A DNA stretch of 64,000 bases, taken from NCBI RefSeq assembly GCF_014839805.1, contig NC_051128.1:12042466-12106465 (forward strand). Direction: 5' to 3'. Both the position numbers and the translations under genes were made by a program. Positions 11,435 to 22,739 of the stretch are shown here, one piece after another. Source of the DNA: Manduca sexta. Its lineage: Eukaryota > Arthropoda > Insecta > Lepidoptera > Sphingidae. Position 1 is the stretch's first letter; every line of letters begins with the position of its first letter. Under the pieces are notes generated by a model. It ran no database searches and was not told the DNA's origin. It was given only the letters and a program-made list of their open reading frames with translations.

Positions 11435-11600
11435 TCTTACTAATATTATAAATGCGATATGATATCACTTGAAAATGTTTAGATGTTTGTTGGAAATAAA
11501 CACAGAAACAACTAAACGGATTTAGATGAAATTTGGCACACGGATAGATCATGTCCTAAATTAACACATAGGCAAATTTTTATCTCGATAATTTGCTTCT
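11435..11600 (+). mobile_element. Helitron 5' end fragment
   Basis: It begins TCTTACTAATATTATAAATG and continues ACAACTAAACGGATTTAGAT, GAAATTTGGCACACGGATAG. This is a second common lepidopteran Helitron start. No CTRR end is found. Confidence 0.6.
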
Positions 11601-11694
11601 ATAAATTACTACAGTATCTTAAAATAATTCAAATTTTAAGAATGTCAGGTACGTAGGTAAATAGCCTGTCGTAAAAACATAATCCTTTCTTTTT

Positions 11695-11820
11695 TATACG
11701 TGCTCTGTAAAGTGACCCCACTGCACCTAGTAAGTGGATTGTCCAGCAATAGTAGTAAATACTATCACTTTCGACTTACTCCTCGGTATAAAACCTCGTC
11801 ACACTCCACTGGCCTGCCCT
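11695..11820 (-). mobile_element. Family C element, diverged fragment
   Basis: On the + strand it shows TAAAGTGACCCCACTGCACC, TAGTAAGTGGATTGTCCAGC and GACTTACTCCTCGG in the same order as the minus-strand copy at 6757. Divergence is high. Confidence 0.45.
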
Positions 11821-11984
11821 TATTACATTATATGATAAAACAGTAAGGCGAGTCGAGTGCCAAGGTCGGGACACGATCTACTTCGCGATAATGTCATGTG
11901 ATACTGATTCTCGTTGTGTGGATGTATTTTTAATAGACCAAGGTAAATTCTGTACTATTAGGATGCCTGAGTAAAAAATATACC

Positions 11985-12200
11985 GTCCCACCGCTGGGCA
12001 CGGGCTTCCGTTACTACTTGCTAAAAATTCCTACAGAGAACTTCTCATGTATACGGGTTTTCTCACGATGCTTTTCTTCACCGTTAAAGCAACCGATAAT
12101 TCACAAAGGACACACTCATAATTTTTAGAAAATTCAGACGTGTGTGCCCTTGGGATTTGAACCTACGGACATTCGTCTCGACAGTCCGTTCCACAACCTT
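11985..12200 (-). mobile_element. SINE-B, internally deleted copy
   Basis: It starts CCCACCGCTGGGCACGGGCT (3' end of the SINE). It then jumps to CCTACAGAGAACTTCTC, TCACGATGCTTTTCTTCACC, TGTGTGCCCTTGGGATTTGA (B box) and ACAGTCCGTTCCACAACC. About 70 bp covering the TAGTCCACCACGCTGGCC block is missing, as is the A-box end. Confidence 0.7.
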
Positions 12201-12279
12201 TTTGGGTTTTGAAAGGGTTATCAAAAATTTGTTTATATCTTATATTCCTTTATTAAACTAATGTTATTATATTGTTTCT

Positions 12280-12370
12280 TTTTTATTGCCTTAGTAGGCA
12301 AACAAGCAAGCTATTCACCTGATGGTAAGCAGCATCTGCCGCCCATGGACTTTACAATGCCAGATGTACA
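12280..12370 (-). mobile_element. Family D-like 3' tail, diverged
   Basis: The + strand reads TTTTTTATTGCCTTAGTAGG, CAAACAAGCAAGCTATTCAC and CTGATGGTAAGCAGCATCTG, then CCGCCCATGGACTTTACAAT. The CTGATGGTAAGC core and A-rich tail match family D, and the rest is a different subfamily. Confidence 0.55.
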
Positions 12371-13895
12371 GGCAAGCTGTGACCTACCTGGAGGTGATCA
12401 CTCTTTTTAAACCTCATTTAAAGAAGGACAAGTCGTAACACTCGGGAAACACCGAAGCAGATTTTTTCCATAAAAATCATGAGTGTCGATACAATCAAAT
12501 CCAGAAATATTTCAACATGATGAATACGCGAGACGTCGACCCTAACGGTTATTTTTAATAAAAGATTACAATGACGCATCATAAATCCAGGCTCCGAAGG
12601 TCCAGACTTATTATTACGCATTCAGATGACCTCCGACAAAGGTCTTTCACCTTTCTTCATTGGTTTGACCCTAAAGCGTCGCTGAGACTGCAGTTTTGCA
12701 CCGATAGATTACTACGATTACTCTTTGAGCAGTGTGATATAACCTAGACTGCAAAATAGAATTTTACATACTATCTCGCTATCTTTCCTGTATAGGAGTA
12801 GCCTTTACATTTCACCAGCTATGTCAGTTCCCATGTAATAGAGGGCGAAAATATTAATAATCAACAAACGTAGCTAAAGGAAATGGTTTTCCAATACAGA
12901 ATGACATAGATTAACTCGCTTCCACTGGCGAAATGGCTACTGCCGCGATTTCCTGTAATATATTGCAATACGTTATATTGCAAGGCCTATTAAAATTCCT
13001 ACTTAAATTTTATAGCAAGAATTTAAATTCTTAATTTAAAAGGTTTTTTTTTATTGAACAAAGTACTTTTTTATGGCCTGGGTTAAAGGAAATCAGTTTT
13101 TTTAATGAACGAAATTGCTTTATGAAATTCACAAATTAAAGCTTTATAAGTTTCAAATTGTTTTAAGATGAAAAATAGAATGACATTGAATCACGTATTA
13201 TGTCTGAATTCTTGCCTGGTATAAACAAGGCTTGAAATGCTACTCGCCAACAAAATCGCGTGTCTTATTTGTCCTACTCGTTTTTGAATTCTGAACCAAT
13301 ATTAGAAAAACAAGGGATGTTGGCTAACTCTACAGAAACATCGCTAAGATCTCGAAGATTTCAACGCGACTAATTCAATTTTACGAAATTTATGACGTCA
13401 CCGAATTTCATCACACGCACAAACGTTAAGCAGAACATTCGGCGATTGCGTACCGATTACAATCAATATGTTTCTGATTAATTATCGATTAACACAACTA
13501 TTCATTCGTCATTGCCCATAACCACGAATATTTTAAAGTTTACATTATCGTAACAGAAGTTACTGCGTCGGCTGGAAAAACGATAATATGTTTTATGGCT
13601 TAGTTATAAAGTACAATGTCGATAATCAGCTGAACAGTGAACGAAATACGAATAAGATCTGCGTGCGAATAGCTCATTGGGCAACGCGAATGTTGTAACT
13701 GGCCGTTTGTATTGTATTATATTTTCTATGCATTGTAGACGTTCTAATTTCGATATTTAAAAATAATTGTTTTGAATATTATTTTTAATTATAGCTAAAA
13801 TGGTCAATGAATAAAATAGGCTATAAAAATTATATTTATTTATAATTAATACACATTGTAAACGGTACATCAGATAAGTTAGTAGTTCCTATTCT
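12371..13895. other. No gene seen
   Basis: AT-rich with a mild GC rise near 12560-12680. No splice-bounded frame, RNA gene or repeat could be supported. Confidence 0.45.
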
Positions 13896-14023
13896 AACAC
13901 ACAAAACATCACGCATTAATCCCCGAAGGGGTATGCAGAGGCGCAAGTAGGGCACCCACTTTTGCCAAGTGTGTTCTGTCCCGTGATGTGATAGGGGGCG
14001 AGCCTATCGCCATATCGGGCATA
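13896..14023 (-). mobile_element. SINE-A, 5'-truncated copy
   Basis: Only the 3' half is present (CATCACGCATTAATCCCCGA, AGGGGTATGCAGAGGCGCAA, GATAGGGGGCGAGCCTATCG, CCATATCGGGC). It is flanked by AGTTCCTATT at 13884-13893 and 14024-14033. The right copy partly overlaps sequence the SINE itself would supply (AAATTCC), so the duplication is likely but not certain. Confidence 0.75.
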
Positions 14024-14033
14024 AGTTCCTATT

Positions 14034-15124
14034 TTAAAAATATATTTTATTAACTTTGCCCACTGATAAACTACTCCCAGACAATAAACGTAAGTAGGTA
14101 TATATATTACAGATCAGTGAATGAAATGTATTTAATTAAATCGATATATTGAGTGCATTTGTAATCAACAAGGCACCAATCCAAATTCCATACGGTCTAC
14201 ACTGCACTGTTCTGTTTTAAACAATTAAAGTTTCAATTATTTTTATTATTTACTATTTGTCAGATTTTTACATATTAAATTCCTTTGTCATTTTACGCAA
14301 ATAGGTTTTTTACAATGCAAGGACATTAGATCAGCCACGACTTCGGAAACAATGAAGTATGCACAATTTATAGTACATACATGTTTGAAATAGTAAAATA
14401 GTTTACTTTAAATGTGTGACCATGACCGGAGAATAGACGCGTCGTGATGTAACCGACCTTGCCGCGATCTTGTATTGGATGTTGACAAATTAGGCACTTT
14501 GATTCGCGTTTCGGCAATTCGACATTGTCTATGCACAGTGATCAAGGCGAATATGTATTCTGATTAAAATTCGCGGACATTTTAAATTTAAATTTGGAAC
14601 TTAAGAAGGCGGAAATTATTCGAATCATTTGTGATGAGGTCGTTCAGAATCGTGTTTTTTTTTTATTTATAATTCCCGCCATCGTTTTTTTACACGTAGT
14701 TATAATAATATATAGCTTTGTACTTACAAAGGTTATTTAAATAAATAATGTATAACGTGTATTCATTTCTGGATGGACATTACTATAAATCTTGGACTGG
14801 AAGATTATTTAGAAAATGTCAAAAATATTCATGAAAATTTTGCATGAAATTATAACCATAATTAAATCAAACATTTCATCTTATTTTGCAAATTCTTATA
14901 CATAACTTCATCCATACTTATTGTATATTATATAAACCAGACAATATAGTGTCTGCAAATAGTTGTGTAGAACCAGTCCGACACTTGCCTTCGGTGAAGC
15001 TGTTTGTCTGGTTTCCGGACACTCTCACTTTCGCGAGAATCACGGTCAATAGCCCGATAGATACAAATACTTGAACATACAGACTTTGTTCTTGGACTTC
15101 CTAGAAGTATGTTGTATTATTTTC
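14034..15124. other. No gene seen
   Basis: AT-rich, with a small open frame at 14886-15074 that lacks any motif. No repeat boundary is recognised. Confidence 0.45.
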
Positions 15125-15263
15125 CCGGGGTAAAAAAAAATCCTATGTCCTCCCAGGGTCACAAATAATTTTCAAACCAAATATCTTCGAAATCCGTTCA
15201 GTAATAGAGTTTATAGCATTCAGATAGACGTGGCGACGGAATTTGTTTTATAATATGTAAGGA
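15125..15263 (-). mobile_element. Helitron 5' part, hit by a SINE at its border
   Basis: On the minus strand: A|TCCTTACATATTATAAAAC, AAATTCCGTCGCCACGTCTA, CTGAACGGATTTCGAAGATA, TATTTGTGACCCTGGGAGGA, CCCCGGGAAAATAA. It matches the general plan of the elements at 33669 and 36783. The SINE-B at 15268 inserted within 5 bp of the 5' end and duplicated it. Confidence 0.65.
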
Positions 15264-15267
15264 TTAA

Positions 15268-15599
15268 GCGGCGATAGCCCAGTTGTGTGTGGAATAGACT
15301 GCCAAGACGAATGTCCGCAGGTTCAAATCCGAAGGGCACACACCTCTGACTTTTCTAAAAAATCATTTGTGTATTCTTTGTGAATTTATCGTTCGCTTTA
15401 ACGGTGAAGGAAAACATCGTGAGGAAACCTGCACATCTGAGATTTTCTCTATAGGAATTTCGAAGGTTTGTGAAGTCTACCAATCCACACTAGGCCAGTG
15501 TGGTGGACTAAGGCCTAATCCCTCTCAGTAGTAAAGGAGGCCCGTGCTCAGCAGTGAGCAAGAAGTATATATTACAAGGTTGATATTATTATTATTATA
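15268..15599 (+). mobile_element. SINE-B, full length, with 10-bp target duplication
   Basis: The head is GCGGCGATAGCCCAGTTGTG and the B box GGTTCAAATCC. The body is standard through TGGACTAAGGCCTAATCCC and the tail is (ATT)n. The flanks TAAGGATTAA at 15258-15267 and 15600-15609 are identical. The A box has lost its final G. Confidence 0.9.
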
Positions 15600-15934
15600 T
15601 AAGGATTAATCGGAACAATTAATAATAATAATAACAGGACGCACAGACGCACTCACAGTGGTAAAGCAATCGTGTTTGCACAGTACTGGACATCGAATCA
15701 ACCACTTGATCATGGCATAGCCTATGCAGTAACAAATCCGTATCTTGTAACATTTCTGATGTCAATTATATTTATATTCTATATGAAAATGAAACAGTGA
15801 CAGTCTTTTTTGGAAAAGGGAGTGAAACAAATTGTTAAGATGACAGTCGTAAGTATTTTTTTTCTACAGCAAGGTAGGGTGACCTCGAGCAAATCTAATG
15901 TTTAATATTGCGAAATATACGTATATATATGGAT

Positions 15935-16163
15935 CAGCCCCGGATCTATGGGGGACAAGCTGGGGCCCATGCCCCGGGCGGCGAATTCAGGGGGCGGCAA
16001 ATCCAAACTTTGACTACTAAGACATCCAGAACATTACACACATAAATTATTTCCCGCGAGGCGCGAAACGATGACGATGATGACAAAAGTAAAAATATAG
16101 GTGGTCGGGGGCGGCATTATCCAGATTTTGCCCCGCCTCCAAAAAATTCAAGATCCGAGACTG
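15935..16163. mobile_element. hAT-type MITE with 8-bp target duplication
   Basis: The ends are CAGCCCCGGATCTATGGGG and (reverse complement) CAGTCTCGGATCTTGAA. The interior has GGGCCCATGCCCCGGGCGGC and GGTCGGGGGCGGCATTATCC. The flanks ATATGGAT (15927-15934) and ATATGGGT (16164-16171) form an 8-bp duplication with one mismatch. CAG-type ends plus 8-bp duplications are the hAT signature. It has no transposase frame. Confidence 0.8.
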
Positions 16164-16171
16164 ATATGGGT

Positions 16172-17639
16172 ACTGTAATACCCAGTCAATGCTCTACTTT
16201 TAATTTCTAGCCGATACCTTATTGAAGCCAAAACCCCGACATTGCGTTCTCCATGCGAAGCTTACCTGTAAAATAAAAAAAAAATAGTACTTGTTTAAAT
16301 TATTCAAATGCAAGAAATATGAATAAACTGTGTACGTTCAGTTATATCCTGTAGGAAAATAAAACACCTCATCATATTTAATTAAAATATGGAACTAATA
16401 TGTACTATTGACAACGTTATCTTTAAAAAAAAACACCCCCAAAGCAGGGTTTTTGTTTTATTAGTAAGGCTATACTTCTACCATACGCAACATAAAAAAC
16501 GAAAACAAAATATCACTATAGAGTGTTAACATTTCCCGCCAAAAGACACGATAGCACGAAGACCGCGCCTATGACATTTATTTATTTTTTATATTTGCAC
16601 GGTGCGAGGATGATGCTAACAGAATTACGTACTATAGAAAGCTATCGGTGATGTAAGATGGCAGGTCGCAATGAACCAGACTCCTCTTGCAACATACTGT
16701 TCCTCTTTGATTGACGTGTACATGTCGGAATTTGAATTTGGAATGTTATTTATATTTATTTTAAGGCAAAGGTATCGAAGAGCATTCACCTTTGCTTTGT
16801 GTTTTTTTCCGGGTATGATTGGAATACTCATGCATCTTATAAAAATTGATATAAAATAAATTGATTTGATTTGATTTGAACAAGTTGTCAAAATTCCCGA
16901 CGGCTATCATTGTTAGGAGTTGTAAAATTAACAGAGCTTGTAGATTTTTTTTTAATGACGTTTCTTTTGTAGAATTCAAATTTGGAATCATATTTTAGAT
17001 AATCTATGGAACGAATGAGATTGCCTTTTATAGTACAGGAGCATTAACCTTTACTCGTACAATATTTTTTAGATTTAAAATTTGGAAATAAGAACGGTGC
17101 TTATATTATATTAGTATGAAACATGATTTTTTTTCAAAAAACCTTTCTAATTAATTAATTTGAAAGCAGAGACTGCGTTGGGTTTCATAACGGCGTTCAA
17201 TACTTTTGTCCATACCGTTACCAGTTTTAGAAGGTTCGATTCCTTAAAGGATTCAGGTGACACTATTAAAGTTGCATCAGCTGATGTTACGACGCTATAG
17301 GTCCTCGGCACAAATGTCGGTTGCAATAGTGATACACCAATAGTGTTTCGAAATAAGTCATGTGATATAGTTTACCGTTGAAACTAATGCGTTACTTAAA
17401 ACAAAAAATAGATTCAATTTGTTCTTATTTATATAATTTCAAATTACTAAGATCAAAAATATTAATATATAAGTATAGTATATATAAATTAATTCGTATT
17501 TCCCTTGATCACGCAATAACTTATGATTGGAATTAACCGATTTCATTATTTTTTAAGTTTTCTAATAGTTTGTAGAAGGTTCTTATGAAAAAAAAGTAAT
17601 TAAATTTTAAAAAACTTTGTCTTTGGTCATCCTCCAACA
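16172..17639. other. No gene seen; (TTTGA)n tract at 16860
   Basis: Overlapping antisense frames at 16625-16991 have no motifs. ATAAAATAAATTGATTTG and further TTTGA repeats at 16850-16879 look like the microsatellite tail of a retroposon inserted in + orientation, but I cannot recognise its body. A B-box-like GGTTCGATTCC at about 17233 stands alone. Confidence 0.4.
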
Positions 17640-17769
17640 CCTCAGTCCCCTGTGACCACGACAGCTGCAGTCTTCGAAACGTCGGGAAAATTAAAATATA
17701 AAAATCACGATAAAATCCGAAACATAGTTTAATTTTAATGTCTTTCATTCGCGTAAACATAAGAAATCA
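17640..17769. mobile_element. Family G foldback, right arm and core
   Basis: It has GACAGCTGCAGTCTTCGAAA, CGTCGGGAAAATTAAAATAT, CACGATAAAATCCGAAACAT and CATTCGCGTAAACATAAGAA. The left arm is missing or decayed. Confidence 0.65.
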
Positions 17770-17937
17770 TTATCGTGAGGAAACCTACATACGCAAGAAT
17801 TTCTCTATAAGAAATTTGAAGGTATGTGAAGTCTGCTAAACCACGCTAGGCGAGCGGTGTGGACTAATGCCTCAACCCTCGCAGTAGAGGAGATCCGAGT
17901 TCAGTAGTGGGGAGTATGTAATACATTTAGGCTGAAT
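17770..17937 (+). mobile_element. SINE-B, 5'-truncated, diverged
   Basis: It has TATCGTGAGGAAACCTACAT, GGTATGTGAAGTCTGCTAAA, TGTGGACTAATGCCTCAACC and CAGTAGAGGAGATCCGAG, then a decayed 3' end. It directly abuts the family G arm. A second GGCTGATATTATTATCATTG at 18101-18120 may be the displaced tail of the same copy. Confidence 0.6.
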
Positions 17938-18410
17938 GATTCGCCTTCCTTGGTGTACGGGCGGTATAAAAATTTTGTAAGCGCAAGATGGCGCGCTGTT
18001 CCAAAAAAAACGATGTAAGGAAAGGTGTTGAGCAATACATAATTTTTTTTAAGCAGTGAAGGTGTTTGATATAAATTGTGTTCCCCAATCCTACACACAT
18101 GGCTGATATTATTATCATTGGTTACAGTAAAAGCTAAACGCTGTCAAGATAACTAAAGAGCTTCTTTCAACCATATTATTATCACATTTCTAATTACTGT
18201 TAATATTTAGGTACAAAACCTGGATAACTATTATAACATTTGATAAATCCTTATGTAACCCATTTCTTGGTAAAGCCATGCAACTAATAATTACGAAGAA
18301 ATTAATGGTTCTAACCACATACGACCTCAAGTCTCGTTTATAATACAGATGACCTTAAGTTCAACTCTTGACATGCTTCAAAGTATTAACACACATACAC
18401 ATACCTACAC
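17938..18410. other. No gene seen
   Basis: Two overlapping minus-strand frames (17901-18118) cover non-repeat AT-rich DNA without a motif. Apart from a SINE-B-like tail at 18101, nothing is recognised. Confidence 0.4.
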
Positions 18411-18634
18411 ACACCATTTATTCCCGTAGTAGTAGGCAGAGGTGCAACTGGCGCACCTTATTTCTGCCGTGTGGATTCTGGCCCAGGATGTGATAGAGAG
18501 TGAGCCTAACACCATATCGGACACAAATTCCAGATACCTCGAGCAAAAAAACCCAATGACACTTTTCCTGTCCCGGGGATCGAACCCAAGCCTCAGCATT
18601 ACAGTTGTACCGTAATACAACTTCATCACGAGAC
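18411..18634 (-). mobile_element. SINE-A, diverged copy
   Basis: On the minus strand: B box GGTTCGATCCCCGGGACAGG, AAAGTGTCATTGGGTTTTT, TCTGGAATTTGTGTCCGATA, CATCCTGGGCCAGAATCCAC, CTCTGCCTACTACTACGGGA. All blocks are present, at clearly lower identity than the copies at 24109 and 42385. The two open frames here are SINE shadows. Confidence 0.75.
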
Positions 18635-19348
18635 AATATTATAATTGTAGACTTCTTGTGTATTACCGATTTAAAACTAACAGTCACATCCTTGTAGAGT
18701 TCTCGGAACACTATGAAACATATCGGATTTTGTTGAGTTTGTTTTTTATATCTAAAAAATTTACCGGATCAAATAGTAAATATTAAATTTTAGCAAAGAT
18801 TGCGATGATTGTTAAATCAATAATACAATACTTAAATAGAAGAAATATGTCACATTAACAACTCAAATTCTTTTAAAGTAAAGACAAAATGTCTTTAATA
18901 TTACTCACACACTTTTACTTAATCAAACAAATTAAATATTATCACGTTTCCAGACCACCATGCAATTCGCACCATACGTTTTATTTATATTAAAATTAAA
19001 ATTGAATGATGAGACCAGCATCAATGTAAAGCCACACGTAGACTGTCAGTCGTCGGTATTATAATGTAAAAACGGTCTAAATAGACTGATTGCCCTTCTA
19101 AAAAGGTCTAAAAAGACGTGTCATGTCTTGTTATATTAAACCATAACCATAGAATAAGTAATAACTACGTAAGAACCATAACAAGAATTGCATAATATAC
19201 TTCTTCAATGAAACCTCGTTTTTCGCTAATAAACAGTTACATGGCATTGAGTCATAATTGACTCCTTTTAGTTTATTTTCGGTCGCCCGTCACGCTCAAT
19301 TTAATAATCTAATGAAATAAAAGCAGAAGGCGGGAAATTCGGCATCGT
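18635..19348. other. No gene seen
   Basis: AT-rich with no motif, RNA or recognisable repeat border. Confidence 0.45.
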
Positions 19349-19522
19349 TTACGTTGATTCCAATTTTAAAATTTAAATTTATAGAATTATTTTTGTTCGA
19401 CAGGGCTGTATATTCTAGACTCCTTTGTCACATTATTACGTTGATTCCAATTTTAAAATTAAAAATATAGAATTATTTTATTCGACAGGACTGTATATTC
19501 TAGACTCCTTTGTCAAATTATT
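19349..19522 (+). repeat. 87-bp tandem duplication (two copies)
   Basis: TTACGTTGATTCCAATTTTA, then ATAGAATTATTTT, TTCGACAGG and CTGTATATTCTAGACTCCTT recur with an 87-bp offset (ACGTTG at 19351 and 19438). The two units differ at a few positions and one short indel. Confidence 0.9.
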
Positions 19523-21749
19523 TATACAATATAAGTAAGACACAGAAAACGCTATCCATTGCCTTTGCAAGGGGTGGAAAAATAAACAACACCGTGGCTT
19601 GTATGTGGCAAGAATTTCACCACTTTTACGCGTAGACGATAATTGGCACGCAGTAGTAACAGTAGCCCTGCGTTATGAAACTGCGAAAAGTGAAATATAA
19701 TTTGTAAGCCGTGCGTTTTTATGGACATTGAATTGTTGACATTATTGTCAATGGTTCTGATAAAAACAAAATTCAGTTTTACATCGAATTAAATTATTTA
19801 AACCATAGATAATTAAATCATTGTTTTTATTTTTGTATTAGCGCTAAAAGAAATATGACATGCCGCATTTCGTCGTGTTGTAAATATGCTATAAATATGA
19901 CAAATATTATAAAATCGGTCGCTACCTAGTAACATATCTTGATGGTTGAAACAATTTTTTCAGTTCGTTTCCACGCCTACCCGATACAATTTTTTATGAG
20001 TATATTCAATATTATTAACGTAATTTTGGTATCACCATGTTTTAAATGACAGTAGGAATTTATTTTATGCGTGTACCAAATCTACGCAGAACAAATCCGC
20101 AAAAACATTCCACGAAATCACAATAACAACCGTTATTTTCATTTCTTTACGTTTCATAATAAAACATTTCACAGATGGCTGCGTACAAAATCAATCGGCA
20201 AATTTGAATATCAATAGAAATGGATCTTTTTATAGTTCTGATGAAATGGCACCGCGGAGGCCATGATGACACCAGCTGATCTCGTTTTAATTGGGTAGAT
20301 AATCGCCTAATTTCCAAGGATTGCGAATAAGATTCAATATTTATTGCAGTAAATAATGAAATATTAAAGCTTGCGATAAACTTTGTCAACACCTTTTGCT
20401 TCTTAAAATTAACATTTGCGTAAAATTAGGTATTATAAAACACGAATATTTAGAGAAAAAAACCTAATCCACTGTATTTTCCCTTCTAATGACATCGCAA
20501 ACATTATGATTATTAAATCATGCATGTGGCAACAATAAGATTTTATTGCTCAGGACAAATTTTAAATCACCAAGTGACAAATGACATCACAGTTCGGCTC
20601 ATCTCGCTAACGTAATCCTGTCGACCTCTACCTTTGAGTCGAGGTGTGAAAGTGTGTTGTGAAACCGCATGCCGCTGTGGTCTCTCGGTCTTCGGAATTA
20701 GTTCTGCTTGAAAAATGTCAAACGGTTTTTTAAGAATGTTTTGTGACTGCCAGTTATTTTATAGAATTTTTAAACAGATTCCAAGTTTAAATAGTGCTTG
20801 TTAGCTTTTAATTTTTTTTGATAACTAGCCCATTGAAATGAATGCCAGTTTTTTTTTTTGCGGTAAAAATATTTCTTGTAGTTAATACCTATTACGACTG
20901 GCATTATAAAATTCTAGTGATTCATAATATTGTTTATGTGGTAGGAAACAATCTTTACTTAATAATCTTTATTTTGCCTTAGTAACAATGCTATAAGTAA
21001 CCTTTGACATTCAATTTTTATTTTATAGCCTCATTCTAAAGATCAATTATTATTGTGACATTTTGGTTAATTTACGTACTAATGAATCTTTCAACATGAT
21101 GTTCCGCGGCAATCAATCGTGTTATAATAATCTTTGAAAGGTAAATCGATAAAAAAACATAATCGATTAACCAAAATCGACAGTTTAAACACAATCGATC
21201 TATTCACACGTAATACAACCCATCATTGCGCAACAAAAAATAGCTCAATTAATGAAGTGGAATAATTAATATAATACTATCAAATAAATTTCGTCATAAC
21301 AATCAGCATAATTGCGGCGCACTGGAGCAGCACAGCGAAAGATTGTTGCCAACACAAATAATGGTTTATTACTGCAAATAAAATGATATAATGGTCTTTG
21401 GTTCGAAGAAAAAAGTAGTATATTTGGAATGTTGGTCACGTAGCATTATTGGGCAAAAGGCGTTTCCTTTTTTACGTTTTTGAAGTTTTTTGTTTTTAAA
21501 AACAGGAAATTGACGAGTGGCCAGTGACTAATCATATCTGCAGCAAAAAGGTTCAGATTTATTATAACCTATAGAGGAATCATCATAGCCTATATGATCC
21601 ATCCATACAGATTTATAAAATTGGCTACTAATACAAATTCGAGTGGGACCAAAACAGATACAGACGCAAAAATATAGTATGAAATATTTTATTTATACAA
21701 ATAATTGCGCAGGATACGATAAGTTGGAAACATCTTGGAGTGAAGAAAG
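19523..21749. other. No gene seen; mild CpG patch at 20590-20700
   Basis: The patch at 20590-20700 (CATCTCGCTAACGTAATCCT, GTCGACCTCTACCTTTGAGT, CCGCATGCCGCTGTGGTCTC) is GC-richer than its surroundings but holds no frame or splice site I trust. The rest is AT-rich. Confidence 0.4.
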
Positions 21750-21831
21750 TTCACTCCGAGCGGCACATGGAACTATCTATGAAGTTGTTGACCACTGTCT
21801 TCTGATAGTTCCGTTTGCCGCTCGGAGTAAA
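21750..21831 (+). ncRNA. Candidate small-RNA hairpin (28-bp stem)
   Basis: The arms at 21750-21777 (CACTCCGAGCGGCACATGGA core) and 21804-21831 (TTCCGTTTGCCGCTCGGAGT core) pair over 28 positions with two mismatches and one G-U, around a 26-nt loop. Size and shape suit an animal microRNA precursor. It could equally be a small foldback repeat. No known microRNA is recognised and there is no expression evidence. The frame read across it is incidental. Confidence 0.35.
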
Positions 21832-22739
21832 TAAGTACGTCTTCATTACTAGGTAACTTAAATGTTGAGGTGGCGATGCTATTGTTTACGGGCAAATATT
21901 GCTTAGCATAAAGCGAAAAAGTTCGTCGCTTCAGTCATTAAATATATTACTTCTTATAATAATTCAAATATTTTATTTTTAATTAATTATCAAATTATTA
22001 AATTCTCTTTTTTTAACTTTCGAACCATAAACTGCATTGTATTTAATGACCTTCACAGATAATAAACATAGAGTATAATTAATGAAGTTTCCAAATATCC
22101 ATACGGTGGTCACCGAGAGACACTTTCCAACGTAGAAAGTCATTGCGTAATATTTGGCCATGCATCCGAGCTACCAAAAACTAACTGTAAGAGTTCGTTG
22201 CCACGCTACTGTCGCAGGCCGGCATATTAATTGCGACCTTCAAGTGTATTGCGTTTGAGGTTTAAGCCTGCGTTCTTTGTTTTATATTTACTATTCCGTA
22301 TCGATTTGAAAATTGTTAAGACTAGCAGTTCTTACTGTGTGAAAATCTTTCTTTCATAATATAACTTTCGCTCTGCAGTGTATCAAGATAATATAAATTT
22401 TTCTCATATTTAAAAATAGCATGTACCTAGTACAAAATAAGATACAAATTAAAAAACACTCGTTTGAAAACTATCATAGATCCTCCTCGACTTTATTTAA
22501 ATCTACTTTCTCCTAATTTATTAACATAATAAAGGTGTAGGTTTAAAATATAAAAGAAAATGTTTTTTTCGATTGGTCCTTCGAGCCACAAATTATAGTC
22601 TAACGCAAATGGCAAGGTACGCGTCAAGACTAAATAGGACACTAAATATGTTGACACGTGGAACAAAATTCAAAATTATAGAGACTCCTCTTAAAAAAGC
22701 GAATATTTCAAAAGGAATGGTGCGGTACAATACTGATTA
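21832..22739. other. No gene seen
   Basis: AT-rich. A short GC-richer block at 22150-22270 (CGCTACTGTCGCAGGCCGGC) is not recognised. No frame or repeat border is found. Confidence 0.4.

Noticed and set aside
16240..16290. Overlapping acceptor and donor (TTTTACAGGTAAGC, minus strand) as an exon edge
   Set aside because: A zero-length exon would result. No frame adjoins either site.
17220..17260. Lone B-box-like GGTTCGATTCC motifs (about 5748, 17233, 39260, 46683) as tRNA genes
   Set aside because: No matching A box or cloverleaf could be drawn around any of them. An 11-base motif is expected by chance or from decayed SINEs.
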